Positions 44,501-59,100 of a stretch of DNA of 64,000 nt are shown one piece after another. Below the pieces are notes generated by a model. That model was not told the DNA's origin. It was given only the letters and a program-made list of their open reading frames with translations, and made no database searches. The translations under genes were made by a program, and so were the position numbers. This stretch comes from Pterois miles (lineage: Eukaryota > Chordata > Actinopteri > Perciformes > Scorpaenidae). Where the stretch lies: the NCBI GenBank assembly GCA_947000775.1, contig CAMQGK010000642.1:124001-188000 (forward strand), given 5' to 3'. Every line of letters starts with the position of its first letter. Positions within the stretch are counted from its first letter, which is position 1.

Positions 44501-46499
44501 CAGTTGCCGCCTCCACCTGCAGATTCTGGCAGAGGCTGTAGGTGGAGGTTTGACTGCAGCTGTCCGCCAGAACCTGCAGTTGCCGCCTCCACCTGCAGAT
44601 TCTGGCAGACAGCTGCAGTCAAACATCCACCTACAGCCTCTGCCAGAACCTGCAGTTGCCGCCTCCACCCGCAGATTCTGGCAGAGGCTGTAGGTGGAGG
44701 TTTGAGTTCCGCTGTCAGCCAGAACCTGCAGTTGCCGCTTCCACCTGCAGATTCTGGCAGAGGCTGTAGGTGGAGGTTTGAGTGCAGCTGTCCGCCAGAA
44801 CCTGCAGTTGCCGCCTCCACCTGCAGATTTTGGCAGAGGCTGTAGGTGGAGGTTTGACTGCAGCTGTCCGCCATAACCTGCAGTTGCCGCCTCCACCTGC
44901 AGATTCTGGCAGAAGCTGTAGGTGGAGGTTTGACTGCAGCTGTCCGCCAGAACCTGCAGTTGCCACCTCCCCCTGCAGATTCTGGCAGAGGCTGTAGGTG
45001 GAGGTTTGACTGCAGCTGTCCGCCAGAACCTGCAGTTGCCGCCTCCACCTGCAGATTCTGGTAGAGGCTGTAGGTGGAGGTTTGAGTGCAGCTGTCAGCC
45101 AGAACCTGCAGTTGCCGCCTCCACCTGCAGATTCTGGCAGAGGCTGTAGGTGGAGGTTTGACTGCAGCTGTCTGCCAGAACCTGCAGTTGCCGCCTCCAC
45201 CTGCAGATTCTGGCAGAGGCTGTAGGTGGAGGTTTGAGTTCAGCTGTCAGCCAGAACCTGCAGTTGCCGCCTCGACCTGCAGATTCTGGCAGAGGCTGTT
45301 GGTGGAGGTTTGACTGCAGCTGTCTGCCAGAACCTGCATTTGTCGCCTCCACCTGCAGATTCTTGCAGAGGCTGTAGGTGGAGGTTTGACTGCAGCTGTC
45401 CGCCAGAACCTGCAGCTGCCACCTCCACTTGCAGATTCTTGCAGACAGCTGCAGTCAAACCTCCACCTACAGCCTCTGCCAGAACCCGCAGTTGCCGCCT
45501 CCACCTGCAGATTCTGGCAGAGGCTGTAGGTGGAGGTTTGAGTGCAGCTGTTAGCCAGAACCTGCAGTTGCCGCCTCCACCTGCAGATTCTGGCAGAGGC
45601 TGTAGGTGGATGTTTGACAGCAGCTGTCAGCCAGAACCTGCAGCTGCCGCCTCCACCTGCAGATTCTGGCAGAGGCTGTAGGTGGAGGTTTGATTGCAGC
45701 TGTCAGCCAGAACCTGCAGTTGCCGCCTCCACCTGCAGATTCTGGCAGAGGCTGTAGGTGGAGGTTTGACTGCAGCTGTCCGCCAGAACTTTCAGTTTCC
45801 ACCTCCACCTGCAGATTCTTGCAGACAGCTGCAGTCAAACCTCCACCTACAGCCTCTGCCAGAACCCGCAGTTGCCGCCTCCACCCGCAGATTCTGGAAG
45901 AGGCTGTAGGTGGAGGTTTGAGTTCCGCTGTCAGCCAGAACCTGCAGTTGCCGCTTCCACCTGCAGATTCTGGCAGAGGCTGCAGGTGGAGGTTTGAGTG
46001 CAGCTGTCCGCCAGAACCTGCAGTTGCCGCCTCCACCGGCAGATTTTGGCAGAGGCTGTAGGTGGAGGTTTGACTGCAGCTGTCCGCCAGAACCTGCAGT
46101 TGCCGCCTCCACCTGCAGATTCTGGCAGAGGCTGTAGGTGGAGGTTTGACTGCAGCTGTCCGCCAGAACCTGCAGTTGCCACCTCCCCCTTCAGATTCTG
46201 GCAGAGGCTGTAGGTGGAGGTTTGACTGCAGCTGTCCGCCAGAACCTGCAGTTGCCGCCTCCACCTGCAGATTCTGGTAGAGGCTGTAGGTGGAGGTTTG
46301 AGTGCAGCTGTCAGCCAGAACCTGCAGTTGCCGCCTCCACCTGCAGATTCTGGCAGAGGCTGTAGGTGGAGGTTTGACTGCAGCTGTCTGCCAGAACCTG
46401 CAGTTGCCGCCTCCACCTGCAGATTCTGACAGAGGCTGTAGGTGGAGGTTTGAGTTCAGCTGTCAGCCAGTACCTGCAGTTGCCGCCTCGACCTGCAGA

Positions 46500-49400
46500 T
46501 TCTGGCAGAGGCTGTTGGTGGAGGTTTGACTGCAGCTTTCTGCCAGAACCTGCATTTGTCGCCTCCACCTGCAGATTCCTGCAGAGGCTGTAGGTGGAGG
46601 TTTGACTGCAGCTGTCCGCCAGAACCTGCAGCTGCCACCTCCACTTGCAGATTCTTGCAGACAGCTGCAGTCAAACCTCCACCTACAGCCTCTGCCAGAA
46701 CCCGCAGTTGCCGCCTCCACCCGCAGATTCTGGCAGAGGCTGTAGGTGGAGGTTTGAGTTCCGCTGTCAGCCAGAACCTGCAGTTTCCGCTTCCACCTGC
46801 AGATTCTGGCAGAGGCTGTAGGTGGAGGTTTGAGTGCAGCTGTCCGCCAGAACCTGCAGTTGCCGCCTCCACCTGCAGATTTTGGCAGAGGCTGTAGGTG
46901 GAGGTTTGACTGCAGCTGTCCGCCAGAACCTGCAGTTGCCACCTCCACCTGCAGATTCTGGCAGAGGCTGAAGGTGGAGGTTTGACTGCAGCTGTCCGCC
47001 AGAATCTGCAGTTGCCACCTCCACCTGCAGATTCTTGCAGACAGCTGCAGTCAAACCTCCACCTACAGCCTCTGCCAGATCCCGCAGTTGCCGACTCCAC
47101 CTGCAGATTCTGGCAGAGGCTGTAGGTGGAGGTTTGAGTGCAGCTGTCAGCCAGAACCTTCAGTTGCCGCCTCCACCTGCAGATTCTGGCAGAGGCTGTA
47201 GCTGCAGGTTTGACTGCAGCTGTCCTCCAGAACCTGCAGTTGCCGCGTCCACCTGCAGATTCTGGCAGACAGCTGCAGTCAAACATCCACCTACAGCCTC
47301 TGCCAGAACCTGCAGTTGCCGCCTCCACCCGCAGATTCTGGCAGAGGCTGTAGGTGGAGGTTTGAGTTCCGCTGTCAGCCAGAACCTGCAGTTGCCGCTT
47401 CCACCTGCAGATTCTGGCAGAGGCTGTAGGTGGAGGTTTGAGTGCAGCTGTCCGCCAGAACCAGCAGTTGCCGCCTCCACCTGCAGATTTTGGCAGAGGC
47501 TGTAGGTGGAGGTTTGAGTTCAGCTGTCAGCCAGAACCTGCAGTTGCCGCCTCGACCTGCAGATTCTGGCAGAGGCTGTTGGTGGAGGTTTGACTGCAGC
47601 TGTCCGCCAGAACCTGCAGCTGCCACCTCCACTTGCAGATTCTTGCAGACAGCTGCAGTCAAACCTCCACCTACAGCCTCTGCCAGAACCTTGCAGTTGC
47701 CGCCTCCACCTGCAGATTCTGGCAGAGGCTGTAGGTGGAGGTTTGAGTGCAGCTGTTAGCCAGAACCTGCAGTTGCCGCCTCCACCTGCAGATTCTGGCA
47801 GAGGCTGTAGGTGGATGTTTGACAGCAGCTGTCAGCCAGAACCTGCAGCTGCCGCCTCCACCTGCAGATTCTGGCAGAGGCTGTAGGTGGAGGTTTGAGT
47901 GCAGCTGTCAGCCAGAACCTGCAGTTGCCGCCTCCACCTGCAGATTCTGGCAGAGGCTGTACGTGGAGGTTTGACTGCAGCTGTCTGCCAGAACCTGCAG
48001 TTGCCGCCTCCACCTGCAGATTCTGGCAGAGGCTGTAGGTGGAGGTTTGACTGCAGCTGTCCGCCAGAACTTTTAGTTGCCACCTCCACCTGCAGATTCT
48101 TGCAGACAACTGCAGTCAGACCTCCACCTACAGCCTCTGCCAGAACCCGCAGTTGCCGCCTCCACCCGCAGATTCTGGCAGAGGCTGTAGGTGGAGGTTT
48201 GAGTTCCGCTGTCAGCCAGAACCTGCAGTTGCCGCTTCCACCTGCAGATTCTGGCAGAGGCTGTAGGTGGAGGTTTGAGTGCAGCTGTCCGCCAGAACCT
48301 GCAGTTGCCGCCTCCACCTGCAGATTTTCGCAGAGGCTGTAGGTGGAGGTTTGACTGCAGCTGTCCGCCAGAACCTGCAGTTTCCGCCTCCAACTGCAGA
48401 TTCTGGCAGAGGCTGTAGGTGGAGGTTTGACTGCAGCTGTCCGCCAGAACCTGCAGTTGCCACCTCCACCTGCAGATTCTGGCAGAGGCTGTATGTGGAG
48501 GTTTGACTGCAGCTGTCCGCCAGAACCTGCAGCTGCCACCTCCACTTGCAGATTCTTGCAGACAGCTGCAGTCAAACCTCCACCTACAGCCTCTGCCAGA
48601 ACCTGCAGTTGCCGCCTCCACCTGCAGATTCTGGTAGAGGCTGTAGGTGGAGGTTTGAGTGCAGCTGTCAGCCAGAACCTGCAGTTGCCGCCTCCACCTG
48701 CAGATTCTGGCAGAGGCTGTAGGTGGAGGTTTGACTGCAGCTGTCTGCCAGAACCTGCAGTTGCCGCCTCCACCTGCAGATTCTGGCAGAGGCTGTAGGT
48801 GGAGGTTTGACTGCAGCTGTCCGCCAGAACCTTCAGTTGCCACCTCCACCTGCAGATTCTGGCAGAGGCTGTTGGTGGAGGTTTGACTGCAGCTGTCTGC
48901 CAGAACCTGCATTTGTCGCCTCCACCTACAGATTCTTGCAGAGGCTGTAGGTGGAGGTTTGACTGCAGCTGTCCGCCAGAACCTGCAGCTGCCGCCTCCA
49001 CCTGCAGATTCTGGCAGAGGCTGTAGGTGGAGGTTTGAGTGCAGCTGTCAGCCAGAACCTGCAGTTGCTGCCTCTACCTGCAGATTCTGGCAGAGGCTGT
49101 ACGTGGAGGTTTGACTGCAGCTGTCTGCCAGAACCTGCAGTTGCCGCCTCTACCTGCAGATTCTGGCAGAGGCTGTAGGTGGAGGTTTGACTGCAGCTGT
49201 CCGCCAGAACTTTCAGTTGCCACCTCCACCTGCAGATTCTTGCAGACAGCTGCAGTCAAATCTCCACCTACAGCCTCTGCCAGAACCCGCAGTTGCCGCC
49301 TCCACCCGCAGATTCTGGCAGAGGCTGTAGGTGGAGGTTTGAGTTCCGCTGTCAGCCAGAACCTGCAGTTTCCGCTTCCACCTGCAGATTCTGGCAGAGG

Positions 49401-52400
49401 CTGTAGGTGGAGGTTTGAGTGCAGCTGTCCGCCAGAACCTGCAGTTGCCGCGTCCACCTGCAGATTCTGGCAGACAGCTGCAGTCAAACATCCACCTACA
49501 GCCTCTGCCAGAACCTGCAGTTGCCGCCTCCACCCGCAGATTCTGGCAGAGGCTGTAGGTGGAGGTTTGAGTTCCGCTGTCAGCCAGAACCTGCAGTTGC
49601 CGCTTCCACCTGCAGATTCTGGCAGAGGCTGTAGGTGGAGGTTTGAGTGCAGCTGTCCGCCAGAACCTGCAGTTGCCGCCTCCACCTGCAGATTTTGGCA
49701 GAGGCTGTAGGTGGAGGTTTGACTGCAGCTGTCCGCCAGAACCTGCAGTTGCCGCCTCCACCTGCAGATTCTGGTAGAGGCTGTAGGTGGAGGTTTGAGT
49801 GCAGCTGTCAGCCAGAACCTGCAGTTGCCGCCTCCACCTGCAGATTCTGGCAGAGGCTGTAGGTGGAGGTTTGACTGCAGTTGTCTGCCAAAACCTGCAG
49901 TTGCCGCCTCCACCTGCAGATTCTGGCAGAGGCTGTAGGTGGAGGTTTGAGTTCAGCTGTCAGCCAGAACCTGCAGTTGCCGCCTCGACCTGCAGATTCT
50001 GGCAGAGGCTGTTGGTGGAGGTTTGACTGCAGCTGTCCGCCAGAACCTGCAGCTGCCACCTCCACTTGCAGATTCTTGCAGACAGCTGCAGTCAAACCTC
50101 CACCTACAGCCTCTGCCAGAACCTTGCAGTTGCCGCCTCCACCTGCAGATTCTGGCAGAGGCTGTAGGTGGAGGTTTGAGTGCAGCTGTTAGCCAGAACC
50201 TGCAGTTGCCGCCTCCACCTGCAGATTCTGGCAGAGGCTGTAGGTGGATGTTTGACAGCAGCTGTCAGCCAGAACCTGCAGCTGCCGCCTCCACCTGCAG
50301 ATTCTGGCAGAGGCTGTAGGTGGAGGTTTGAGTGCAGCTGTCAGCCAGAACCTGCAGTTGCCGCCTCCACCTGCAGATTCTGGCAGAGGCTGTACGTGGA
50401 GGTTTGACTGCAGCTGTCTGCCAGAACCTGCAGTTGCTGCCTCCACCTGCAGATTCTGGCAGAGGCTGTAGGTGGAGGTTTGACTGCAGCTGTCCGCCAG
50501 AACTTTTAGTTGCCACCTCCACCTGCAGATTCTTGCAGACAACTGCAGTCAGACCTCCACCTACAGCCTCTGCCAGAACCCGCAGTTGCCGCCTCCACCC
50601 GCAGATTCTGGCAGAGGCTGTAGGTGGAGGTTTGAGTTCCGCTGTCAGCCAGAACCTGCAGTTGCCGCTTCCACCTGCAGATTCTGGCAGAGGCTGTAGG
50701 TGGAGGTTTGAGTGCAGCTGTCCGCCAGAACCTGCAGTTGCCGCCTCCACCTGCAGATTTTCGCAGAGGCTGTAGGTGGAGGTTTGACTGCAGCTGTCCG
50801 CCAGAACCTGCAGTTGCCGCCTCCAACTGCAGATTCTGGCAGAGGCTGTAGGTGGAGGTTTGACTGCAGCTGTCCGCCAGAACCTGCAGTTGCCACCTCC
50901 ACCTGCAGATTCTGGCAGAGGCTGTATGTGGAGGTTTGACTGCAGCTGTCCGCCAGAACCTGCAGCTGCCACCTCCACTTGCAGATTCTTGCAGACAGCT
51001 GCAGTCAAACCTCCACCTACAGCCTCTGCCAGAACCTGCAGTTGCCGCCTCCACCTGCAGATTCTGGTAGAGGCTGTAGGTGGAGGTTTGAGTGCAGCTG
51101 TCAGCCAGAACCTGCAGTTGCCGCCTCCACCTGCAGATTCTGGCAGAGGCTGTAGGTGGAGGTTTGACTGCAGCTGTCTGCCAGAACCTGCAGTTGCCGC
51201 CTCCACCTGCAGATTCTGGCAGAGGCTGTAGGTGGAGGTTTGACTGCAGCTGTCCGCCAGAACCTTCAGTTGCCACCTCCACCTGCAGATTCTGGCAGAG
51301 GCTGTTGGTGGAGGTTTGACTGCAGCTGTCTGCCAGAACCTGCATTTGTCGCCTCCACCTACAGATTCTTGCAGAGGCTGTAGGTGGAGGTTTGACTGCA
51401 GCTGTCCGCCAGAACCTGCAGCTGCCACCTCCACTTGCAGATTCTTGCAGACAGCTGCAGTCAAACCTCCACCTACAGCCTCTGCCAGAACCTGCAGTTG
51501 CTGCCTCCCCCTGCAGATTCAGGCAGAGGCTGTAGGTGGAGGTTTGACTGCAGCTGTCCGCTGGTACCTGCAGTTGCCGCCTCCACCTGCAGGTTCTGAA
51601 AGACAGCTGCAGTCAAACCTCCACCTGCAGCCTCTGCCAGAACCTGCAGTTGCCGCCTCTACCTGCAGATTCTGGCAGAGGCTGTAGGTGGAGGTTTGAC
51701 TGCAGCTGTCCGCCAGAACTTTCAGTTGCCACCTCCACCTGCAGATTCTTGCAGACAGCTGCAGTCAAATCTCCACCTACAGCCTCTGCCAGAACCCGCA
51801 GTTGCCGCCTCCACCCGCAGATTCTGGCAGAGGCTGTAGGTGGAGGTTTGAGTTCCGCTGTCAGCCAGAACCTGCAGTTTCCGCTTCCACCTGCAGATTC
51901 TGGCAGAGGCTGTAGGTGGAGGTTTGAGTGCAGCTGTCCGCCAGAACCTGCAGTTGCCGCCTCCACCTGCAGATTTTGGCAGAGGCTGTAGGTGGAGGTT
52001 TGACTGCAGCTGTCCGCCAGAACCTGCAGTTGCCACCTCCACCTGCAGATTCTGGCAGAGGCTGAAGGTGGAGGTTTGACTGCAGCTGTCCGCCAGAATC
52101 TGCAGTTGCCACCTCCACCTGCAGATTCTTGCAGACAGCTGCAGTCAAACCTCCACCTACAGCCTCTGCCAGATCCCGCAGTTGCCGACTCCACCTGCAG
52201 ATTCTGGCAGAGGCTGTAGGTGGAGGTTTGAGTGCAGCTGTCAGCCAGAACCTTCAGTTGCCGCCTCCACCTGCAGATTCTGGCAGAGGCTGTAGCTGCA
52301 GGTTTGACTGCAGCTGTCCTCCAGAACCTGCAGTTGCCGCGTCCACCTGCAGATTCTGGCAGACAGCTGCAGTCAAACATCCACCTACAGCCTCTGCCAG

Positions 52401-55400
52401 AACCTGCAGTTGCCGCCTCCACCCGCAGATTCTGGCAGAGGCTGTAGGTGGAGGTTTGAGTTCCGCTGTCAGCCAGAACCTGCAGTTGCCGCTTCCACCT
52501 GCAGATTCTGGCAGAGGCTGTAGGTGGAGGTTTGAGTGCAGCTGTCCGCCAGAACCTGCAGTTGCCGCCTCCACCTGCAGATTTTGGCAGAGGCTGTAGG
52601 TGGAGGTTTGACTGCAGCTGTCCGCCAGAACCTGCAGTTGCCGCCTCCACCTGCATATTCTGGTAGAGGCTGTAGGTGGAGGTTTGAGTGCAGCTGTCAG
52701 CCAGAACCTGCAGTTGCCGCCTCCACCTGCAGATTCTGGCAGAGGCTGTAGGTGGAGGTTTGACTGCAGTTGTCTGCCAGAACCTGCAGTTGCCGCCTCC
52801 ACCTGCAGATTCTGGCAGAGGCTGTAGGTGGAGGTTTGAGTTCAGCTGTCAGCCAGAACCTGCAGTTGCCGCCTCGACCTGCAGATTCTGGCAGAGGCTG
52901 TTGGTGGAGGTTTGACTGCAGCTGTCCGCCAGAACCTGCAGCTGCCACCTCCACTTGCAGATTCTTGCAGACAGCTGCAGTCAAACCTCCACCTACAGCC
53001 TCTGCCAGAACCTTGCAGTTGCCGCCTCCACCTGCAGATTCTGGCAGAGGCTGTAGGTGGAGGTTTGAGTGCAGCTGTTAGCCAGAACCTGCAGTTGCCG
53101 CCTCCACCTGCAGATTCTGGCAGAGGCTGTAGGTGGATGTTTGACAGCAGCTGTCAGCCAGAACCTGCAGCTGCCGCCTCCACCTGCAGATTCTGGCAGA
53201 GGCTGTAGGTGGAGGTTTGAGTGCAGCTGTCAGCCAGAACCTGCAGTTGCCGCCTCCACCTGCAGATTCTGGCAGAGGCTGTACGTGGAGGTTTGACTGC
53301 AGCTGTCTGCCAGAACCTGCAGTTGCCGCCTCCACCTGCAGATTCTGGCAGAGGCTGTAGGTGGAGGTTTGACTGCAGCTGTCCGCCAGAACTTTTAGTT
53401 GCCACCTCCACCTGCAGATTCTTGCAGACAACTGCAGTCAGACCTCCACCTACAGCCTCTGCCAGAACCCGCAGTTGCCGCCTCCACCCGCAGATTCTGG
53501 CAGAGGCTGTAGGTGGAGGTTTGAGTTCCGCTGTCAGCCAGAACCTGCAGTCTCCGCTTCCACCTGCAGATTCTGGCAGAGGCTGTAGGTGGAGGTTTGA
53601 GTGCAGCTGTCCGCCAGAACCTGCAGTTGCCGCCTCCACCTGCAGATTTTCGCAGAGGCTGTAGGTGGAGGTTTGAGTGCAGCTGTTAGCCAGAACCTGC
53701 AGTTGCCGCCTCCACCTGCAGATTCTGGCAGAGGCTGTAGGTGGATGTTTGACAGCAGCTGTCAGCCAGAACCTGCAGCTGCCGCCTCCACCTGCAGATT
53801 CTGGCAGAGGCTGTAGGTGGAGGTTTGACTGCAGCTGTCCGCCAGAACCTGCAGTTGCCGCCTCCAACTGCAGATTCTGGCAGAGGCTGTAGGTGGAGGT
53901 TTGACTGCAGCTGTCCGCCAGAACCTGCAGTTGCCACCTCCACCTGCAGATTCTGGCAGAGGCTGTATGTGGAGGTTTGACTGCAGCTGTCCGCCAGAAC
54001 CTGCAGCTGCCACCTCCACTTGCAGATTCTTGCAGACAGCTGCAGTCAAACCTCCACCTACAGCCTCTGCCAGAACCTGCAGTTGCCGCCTCCACCTGCA
54101 GATTCTGGTAGAGGCTGTAGGTGGAGGTTTGAGTGCAGCTGTCAGCCAGAACCTGCAGTTGCCGCCTCCACCTGCAGATTCTGGCAGAGGCTGTAGGTGG
54201 AGGTTTGACTGCAGCTGTCTGCCAGAACCTGCAGTTGCCGCCTCCACCTGCAGATTCTGGCAGAGGCTGTAGGTGGAGGTTTGACTGCAGCTGTCCGCCA
54301 GAACCTTCAGTTGCCACCTCCACCTGCAGATTCTGGCAGAGGCTGTTGGTGGAGGTTTGACTGCAGCTGTCTGCCAGAACCTGCATTTGTCGCCTCCACC
54401 TACAGATTCTTGCAGAGGCTGTAGGTGGAGGTTTGACTGCAGCTGTCCGCCAGAACCTGCAGCTGCCACCTCCACTTGCAGATTCTTGCAGACAGCTGCA
54501 GTCAAACCTCCACCTACAGCCTCTGCCAGAACCTGCAGTTGCTGCCTCCCCCTGCAGATTCAGGCAGAGGCTGTAGGTGGAGGTTTGACTGCAGCTGTCC
54601 GCCAGTACCTGCAGTTGCCGCCTCCACCTGCAGGTTCTGAAAGACAGCTGCAGTCAAACCTCCACCTGCAGCCTCTGCCAGAACCTGCAGTTGCCGCCTC
54701 TACCTGCAGATTCTGGCAGAGGCTGTAGGTGGAGGTTTGACTGCAGCTGTCCGCCAGAACTTTCAGTTGCCACCTCCACCTGCAGATTCTTGCAGACAGC
54801 TGCAGTCAAATCTCCACCTACAGCCTCTGCCAGAACCCGCAGTTGCCGCCTCCACCCGCAGATTCTGGCAGAGGCTGTAGGTGGAGGTTTGAGTTCCGCT
54901 GTCAGCCAGAACCTGCAGTTTCCGCTTCCACCTGCAGATTCTGGCAGAGGCTGTAGGTGGAGGTTTGAGTGCAGCTGTCCGCCAGAACCTGCAGTTGCCG
55001 CCTCCACCTGCAGATTTTGGCAGAGGCTGTAGGTGGAGGTTTGACTGCAGCTGTCCGCCAGAACCTGCAGTTGCCACCTCCACCTGCAGATTCTGGCAGA
55101 GGCTGAAGGTGGAGGTTTGACTGCAGCTGTCCGCCAGAATCTGCAGTTGCCACCTCCACCTGCAGATTCTTGCAGACAGCTGCAGTCAAACCTCCACCTA
55201 CAGCCTCTGCCAGATCCCGCAGTTGCCGACTCCACCTGCAGATTCTGGCAGAGGCTGTAGTTGGAGGTTTGAGTGCAGCTGTCAGCCAGAACCTTCAGTT
55301 GCCGCCTCCACCTGCAGATTCTGGCAGAGGCTGTAGCTGCAGGTTTGACTGCAGCTGTCCTCCAGAACCTGCAGTTGCCGCGTCCACCTGCAGATTCTGG

Positions 55401-55720
55401 CAGACAGCTGCAGTCAAACATCCACCTACAGCCTCTGCCAGAACCTGCAGTTGCCGCCTCCACCCGCAGATTCTGGCAGAGGCTGTAGGTGGAGGTTTGA
55501 GTTCCGCTGTCAGCCAGAACCTGCAGTTGCCGCTTCCACCTGCAGATTCTGGCAGAGGCTGTAGGTGGAGGTTTGAGTGCAGCTGTCCGCCAGAACCTGC
55601 AGTTGCCGCCTCCACCTGCAGATTTTGGCAGAGGCTGTAGGTGGAGATTTGACTGCAGCTGTCCGCCAGAACCTGCAGTTGCCGCCTCCACCTGCATATT
55701 CTGGTAGAGGCTGTAGGTGG
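46500..55720. repeat. Large higher-order block in two to three copies (offsets 2.43, 2.89, 3.04 and 5.09 kb)
   Basis: A block with the one-base insertion AACCTTGCAGTTGCC (47690, 50123, 53012), AGAACTTTTAGTTGCC, ATTTTCGCAGAGGC and CCTACAGATTCTTGC occurs three times at offsets 2,433 and 2,889. A neighbouring block with GGCTGAAGGTGG and GCTGTAGCTGCAGG occurs near 46.9, 52.0 and 55.1 kb. The third copy carries two extra units near 53.68-53.83 kb. The three shared insertions give offsets one base off a multiple of 76. Confidence 0.8.
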
Positions 55721-56117
55721 AGGTTTGAGTGCAGTTGTCTGCCAGAACCTGCAGTTGCCGCCTCCACCTGCAGATTCTGGCAGAGGCTGTAGGTGGAGGT
55801 TTGAGTTCAGCTGTCAGCCAGAACCTGCAGTTGCCGCCTCGAACTGCAGATTCTGGCAGAGGCTGTAGGTGGATGTTTGACTGCAGCTGTCTGCCAGACC
55901 CTGCAATTGCCGCCTCCACCTACAGATTCTGGTAGAGGCTGTAGGTGGAGGTTTGAGTGCAGCTGTCAGCCAGAACCTGCAGTTGCCGCCTCCACCTGCA
56001 GATTCTGGCAGAGGCTGTAGGTGGAGGTTTGACTGCAGCTGTCTGCCAGAACCTGCAGTTGCCGCCTCCACCTGCAGATTCTGGCAGAGGCTGTAGGTGG
56101 AGGTTTGAGTGCAGCTG

Positions 56118-59100
56118 TCAGGCTGAACCTGCAGTTGCCGCCTCCACCTGCAGATTCTGGCAGAGGCTGTAGGTGGAGGTTTGACTGCAGCTGTCTGCCA
56201 GAACCTGCAGTTGCCGCCTCCACCTGCAGATTCTGGCAGAGGCTGTAGGTGGAGGTTTGAGTTCAGCTGTCAGCCAGAACCTGCAGTTGCCGCCTCGACC
56301 TGCAGATTCTGGCAGAGGCTGTTGGTGGAGGTTTGACTGCAGCTGTCTGCCAGAACCTGCATTTGTCGCCTCCACCTGCAGATTCTGGCAGAGGCTGTAG
56401 GTGGAGGTTTGAGTGCAGCTGTCAGCCAGAACCTGCAGTTGCCGCCTCCACCTGCAGATTCTGGCAGAGGCTGTAGGTGGAGGTTTGACTGCAGCTGTCT
56501 GCCAGAACTTGCAGTTGCCGCCTCCACCTGCAGATTCTGGCAGAGGCTGTAGGTGGAGGTTTGAGTGCAGCTGTCAGGCAGAACCTGCAGTTGCCGCCTC
56601 CACCTGCAGATTCTTGCAGAGGCTGTAGGTGGAGGTTTGACTGCAGCTGTCTGCCAGAACCTGCAGTTGCCGCCTCCACCTGCAGATTCTGGCAGAGGCT
56701 GTTGGTGGAGGTTTGACTGCAGCTGTCTGCCAGAACCTGCATTTGTCGCCTCCACCTGCAGATTCTGGCAGAGGCTGTAGGTGGATGTTTGAGTGCAGCT
56801 GTCAGCCAGAACCTGCAGTTGCCGCCTCCACCTGCAGATTCTGGCAGAGGCTGTTGGTTGAGGTTTGACTGCAACTGTCTGCCAGAACCTGCAGTTGCCG
56901 CCTCCACCTGCAGATTTTGGCAGAGGCTGTAGGTGGAGGTTTGACTGCAGCTGTCCGCCAGAACTTTCAGTTGCCACCTCCACCTGCAGATTCTTGCAGA
57001 CAGCTGCAGTCAAACCTCCACCTACAGCCTCTGCCAGAACCCGCAGTTGCCGCTTCCACCTGCAGATTCTGGCAGAGGCTGTAGGTGGAGGTTTGAGTTC
57101 AGCTGTCAGCCAGAACCTGCAGTTGCCGCCTCCACCCGCAGATTCTGGCAGAGGCTGTAGGTGGAGGTTTGAGTTCCGCTGTCAGCCAGAACCTGCAGTT
57201 GCCGCTTCCACATGCAGATTCTGGCAGAGGCTGTAGGTGGAGGTTTGAGTGCAGCTGTCCGCCAGAACCTGCAGTTGCCGCCTCCACCTGCAGATTTTGG
57301 CAGAGGCTGTAGGTGGAGGTTTGACTGCAGCTGTCCGCCAGAACCTGCAGTTGCCGCCTCCACCTGCAGATTCTGGCAGAGGCTGTAGGTGGAGGTTTGA
57401 GTGCAGCTGTCCGCCAGAACCTGCAGTTGCCGCCTCCACCTGCAGATTCTGGTAGAGGCTGTAGGTGGAGGTTTGACTGCAGCTGTCAGCCAGAACCTGC
57501 AGTTGCCGCCTCCACCTGCAGATTCTGGCAGAGGCTGTAGGTGGAGGTTTGACTGCAGCTGTCTCCAGACCTGCAGTTTCCGCCTCCACCTGCAGATTTT
57601 GGCAGAGGCTGTAGGTGGAGGTTTGAGTTCAGCTGTCAGCCAGAACCTGCAGTTGCCGCCTCGACCTGCAGATTCTGGCAGAGGCTGTTGGTGGAGGTTT
57701 GACTGCAGCTGTCCGCCAGAACCTGCAGCTGCCACCTCCACTTGCAGATTCTTGCAGACAGCTGCAGTCAAACCTCCACCTACAGCCTCTGCCAGAACCC
57801 GCAGTTGCCGCCTCCACCTGCAGATTCTGGCACAGGCTGTAGGTGGAGGTTTGAGTGCAGCTGTCAGCCAGAACCTGCAGTTGCCGCCTCCACCTGCAGA
57901 TTCTGGCAGAGGCTGTAGGTGGATGTTTGACAGCAGCTGTCAGCCAGAACCTGCAGCTGCCGCCTCCACCTGCAGATTCTGGCAGAGGCTGTAGGTGGAG
58001 GTTTGAGTGCAGCTGTCAGCCAGAACCTGCAGTTGCCGCCTCCACCTGCAGATTCTGGCAGAGGCTGTAGGTGGAGGTTTGACTGCAGCTGTCTGCCAGA
58101 ACCTGCAGTTGCCGCCTCCACCTGCAGATTCTGGCAGAGGCTGTAGGTGGAGGTTTGAGTGCAGCTGTCAGGCAGAACCTGCAGTTGCCGCCTCCACCTG
58201 CAGATTCTGGCAGAGGCTGTAGGTGGAGGTTTGACTGCAGCTGTCTGCCAGAACCTGCAGTTGCCGCCTCCACCTGCAGATTCTGGCAGAGGCTGTAGGT
58301 GGAGGTTTGAGTTCAGCTGTCAGCCAGAACCTGCAGTTGCCGCCTCGACCTGCAGATTCTGGCAGAGGCTGTTGGTGGAGGTTTGACTGCAGCTGTCTGC
58401 CAGAACCTGCATTTGTCGCCTCCACCTGCAGATTCTGGCAGAGGCTGTAGGTGGAGGTTTGAGTGCAGCTGTCAGCCAGAACCTGCAGTTGCCGCCTCCA
58501 CCTGCAGATTCTGGCAGAGGCTGTAGGTGGAGGTTTGACTGCAGCTGTCTGCCAGAACTTGCAGTTGCCGCCTCCACCTGCAGATTCTGGCAGAGGCTGT
58601 AGGTGGAGGTTTGAGTGCAGCTGTCAGGCAGAACCTGCAGTTGCCGCCTCCACCTGCAGATTCTTGCAGAGGCTGTAGGTGGAGGTTTGACTGCAGCTGT
58701 CTGCCAGAACCTGCAGTTGCCGCCTCCACCTGCAGATTCTGGCAGAGGCTGTTGGTGGAGGTTTGACTGCAGCTGTCTGCCAGAACCTGCATTTGTCGCC
58801 TCCACCTGCAGATTCTGGCAGAGGCTGTAGGTGGATGTTTGAGTGCAGCTGTCAGCCAGAACCTGCAGTTGCCGCCTCCACCTGCAGATTCTGGCAGAGG
58901 CTGTTGGTTGAGGTTTGACTGCAACTGTCTGCCAGAACCTGCAGTTGCCGCCTCCACCTGCAGATTTTGGCAGAGGCTGTAGGTGGAGGTTTGACTGCAG
59001 CTGTCCGCCAGAACTTTCAGTTGCCACCTCCACCTGCAGATTCTTGCAGACAGCTGCAGTCAAACCTCCACCTACAGCCTCTGCCAGAACCCGCAGTTGC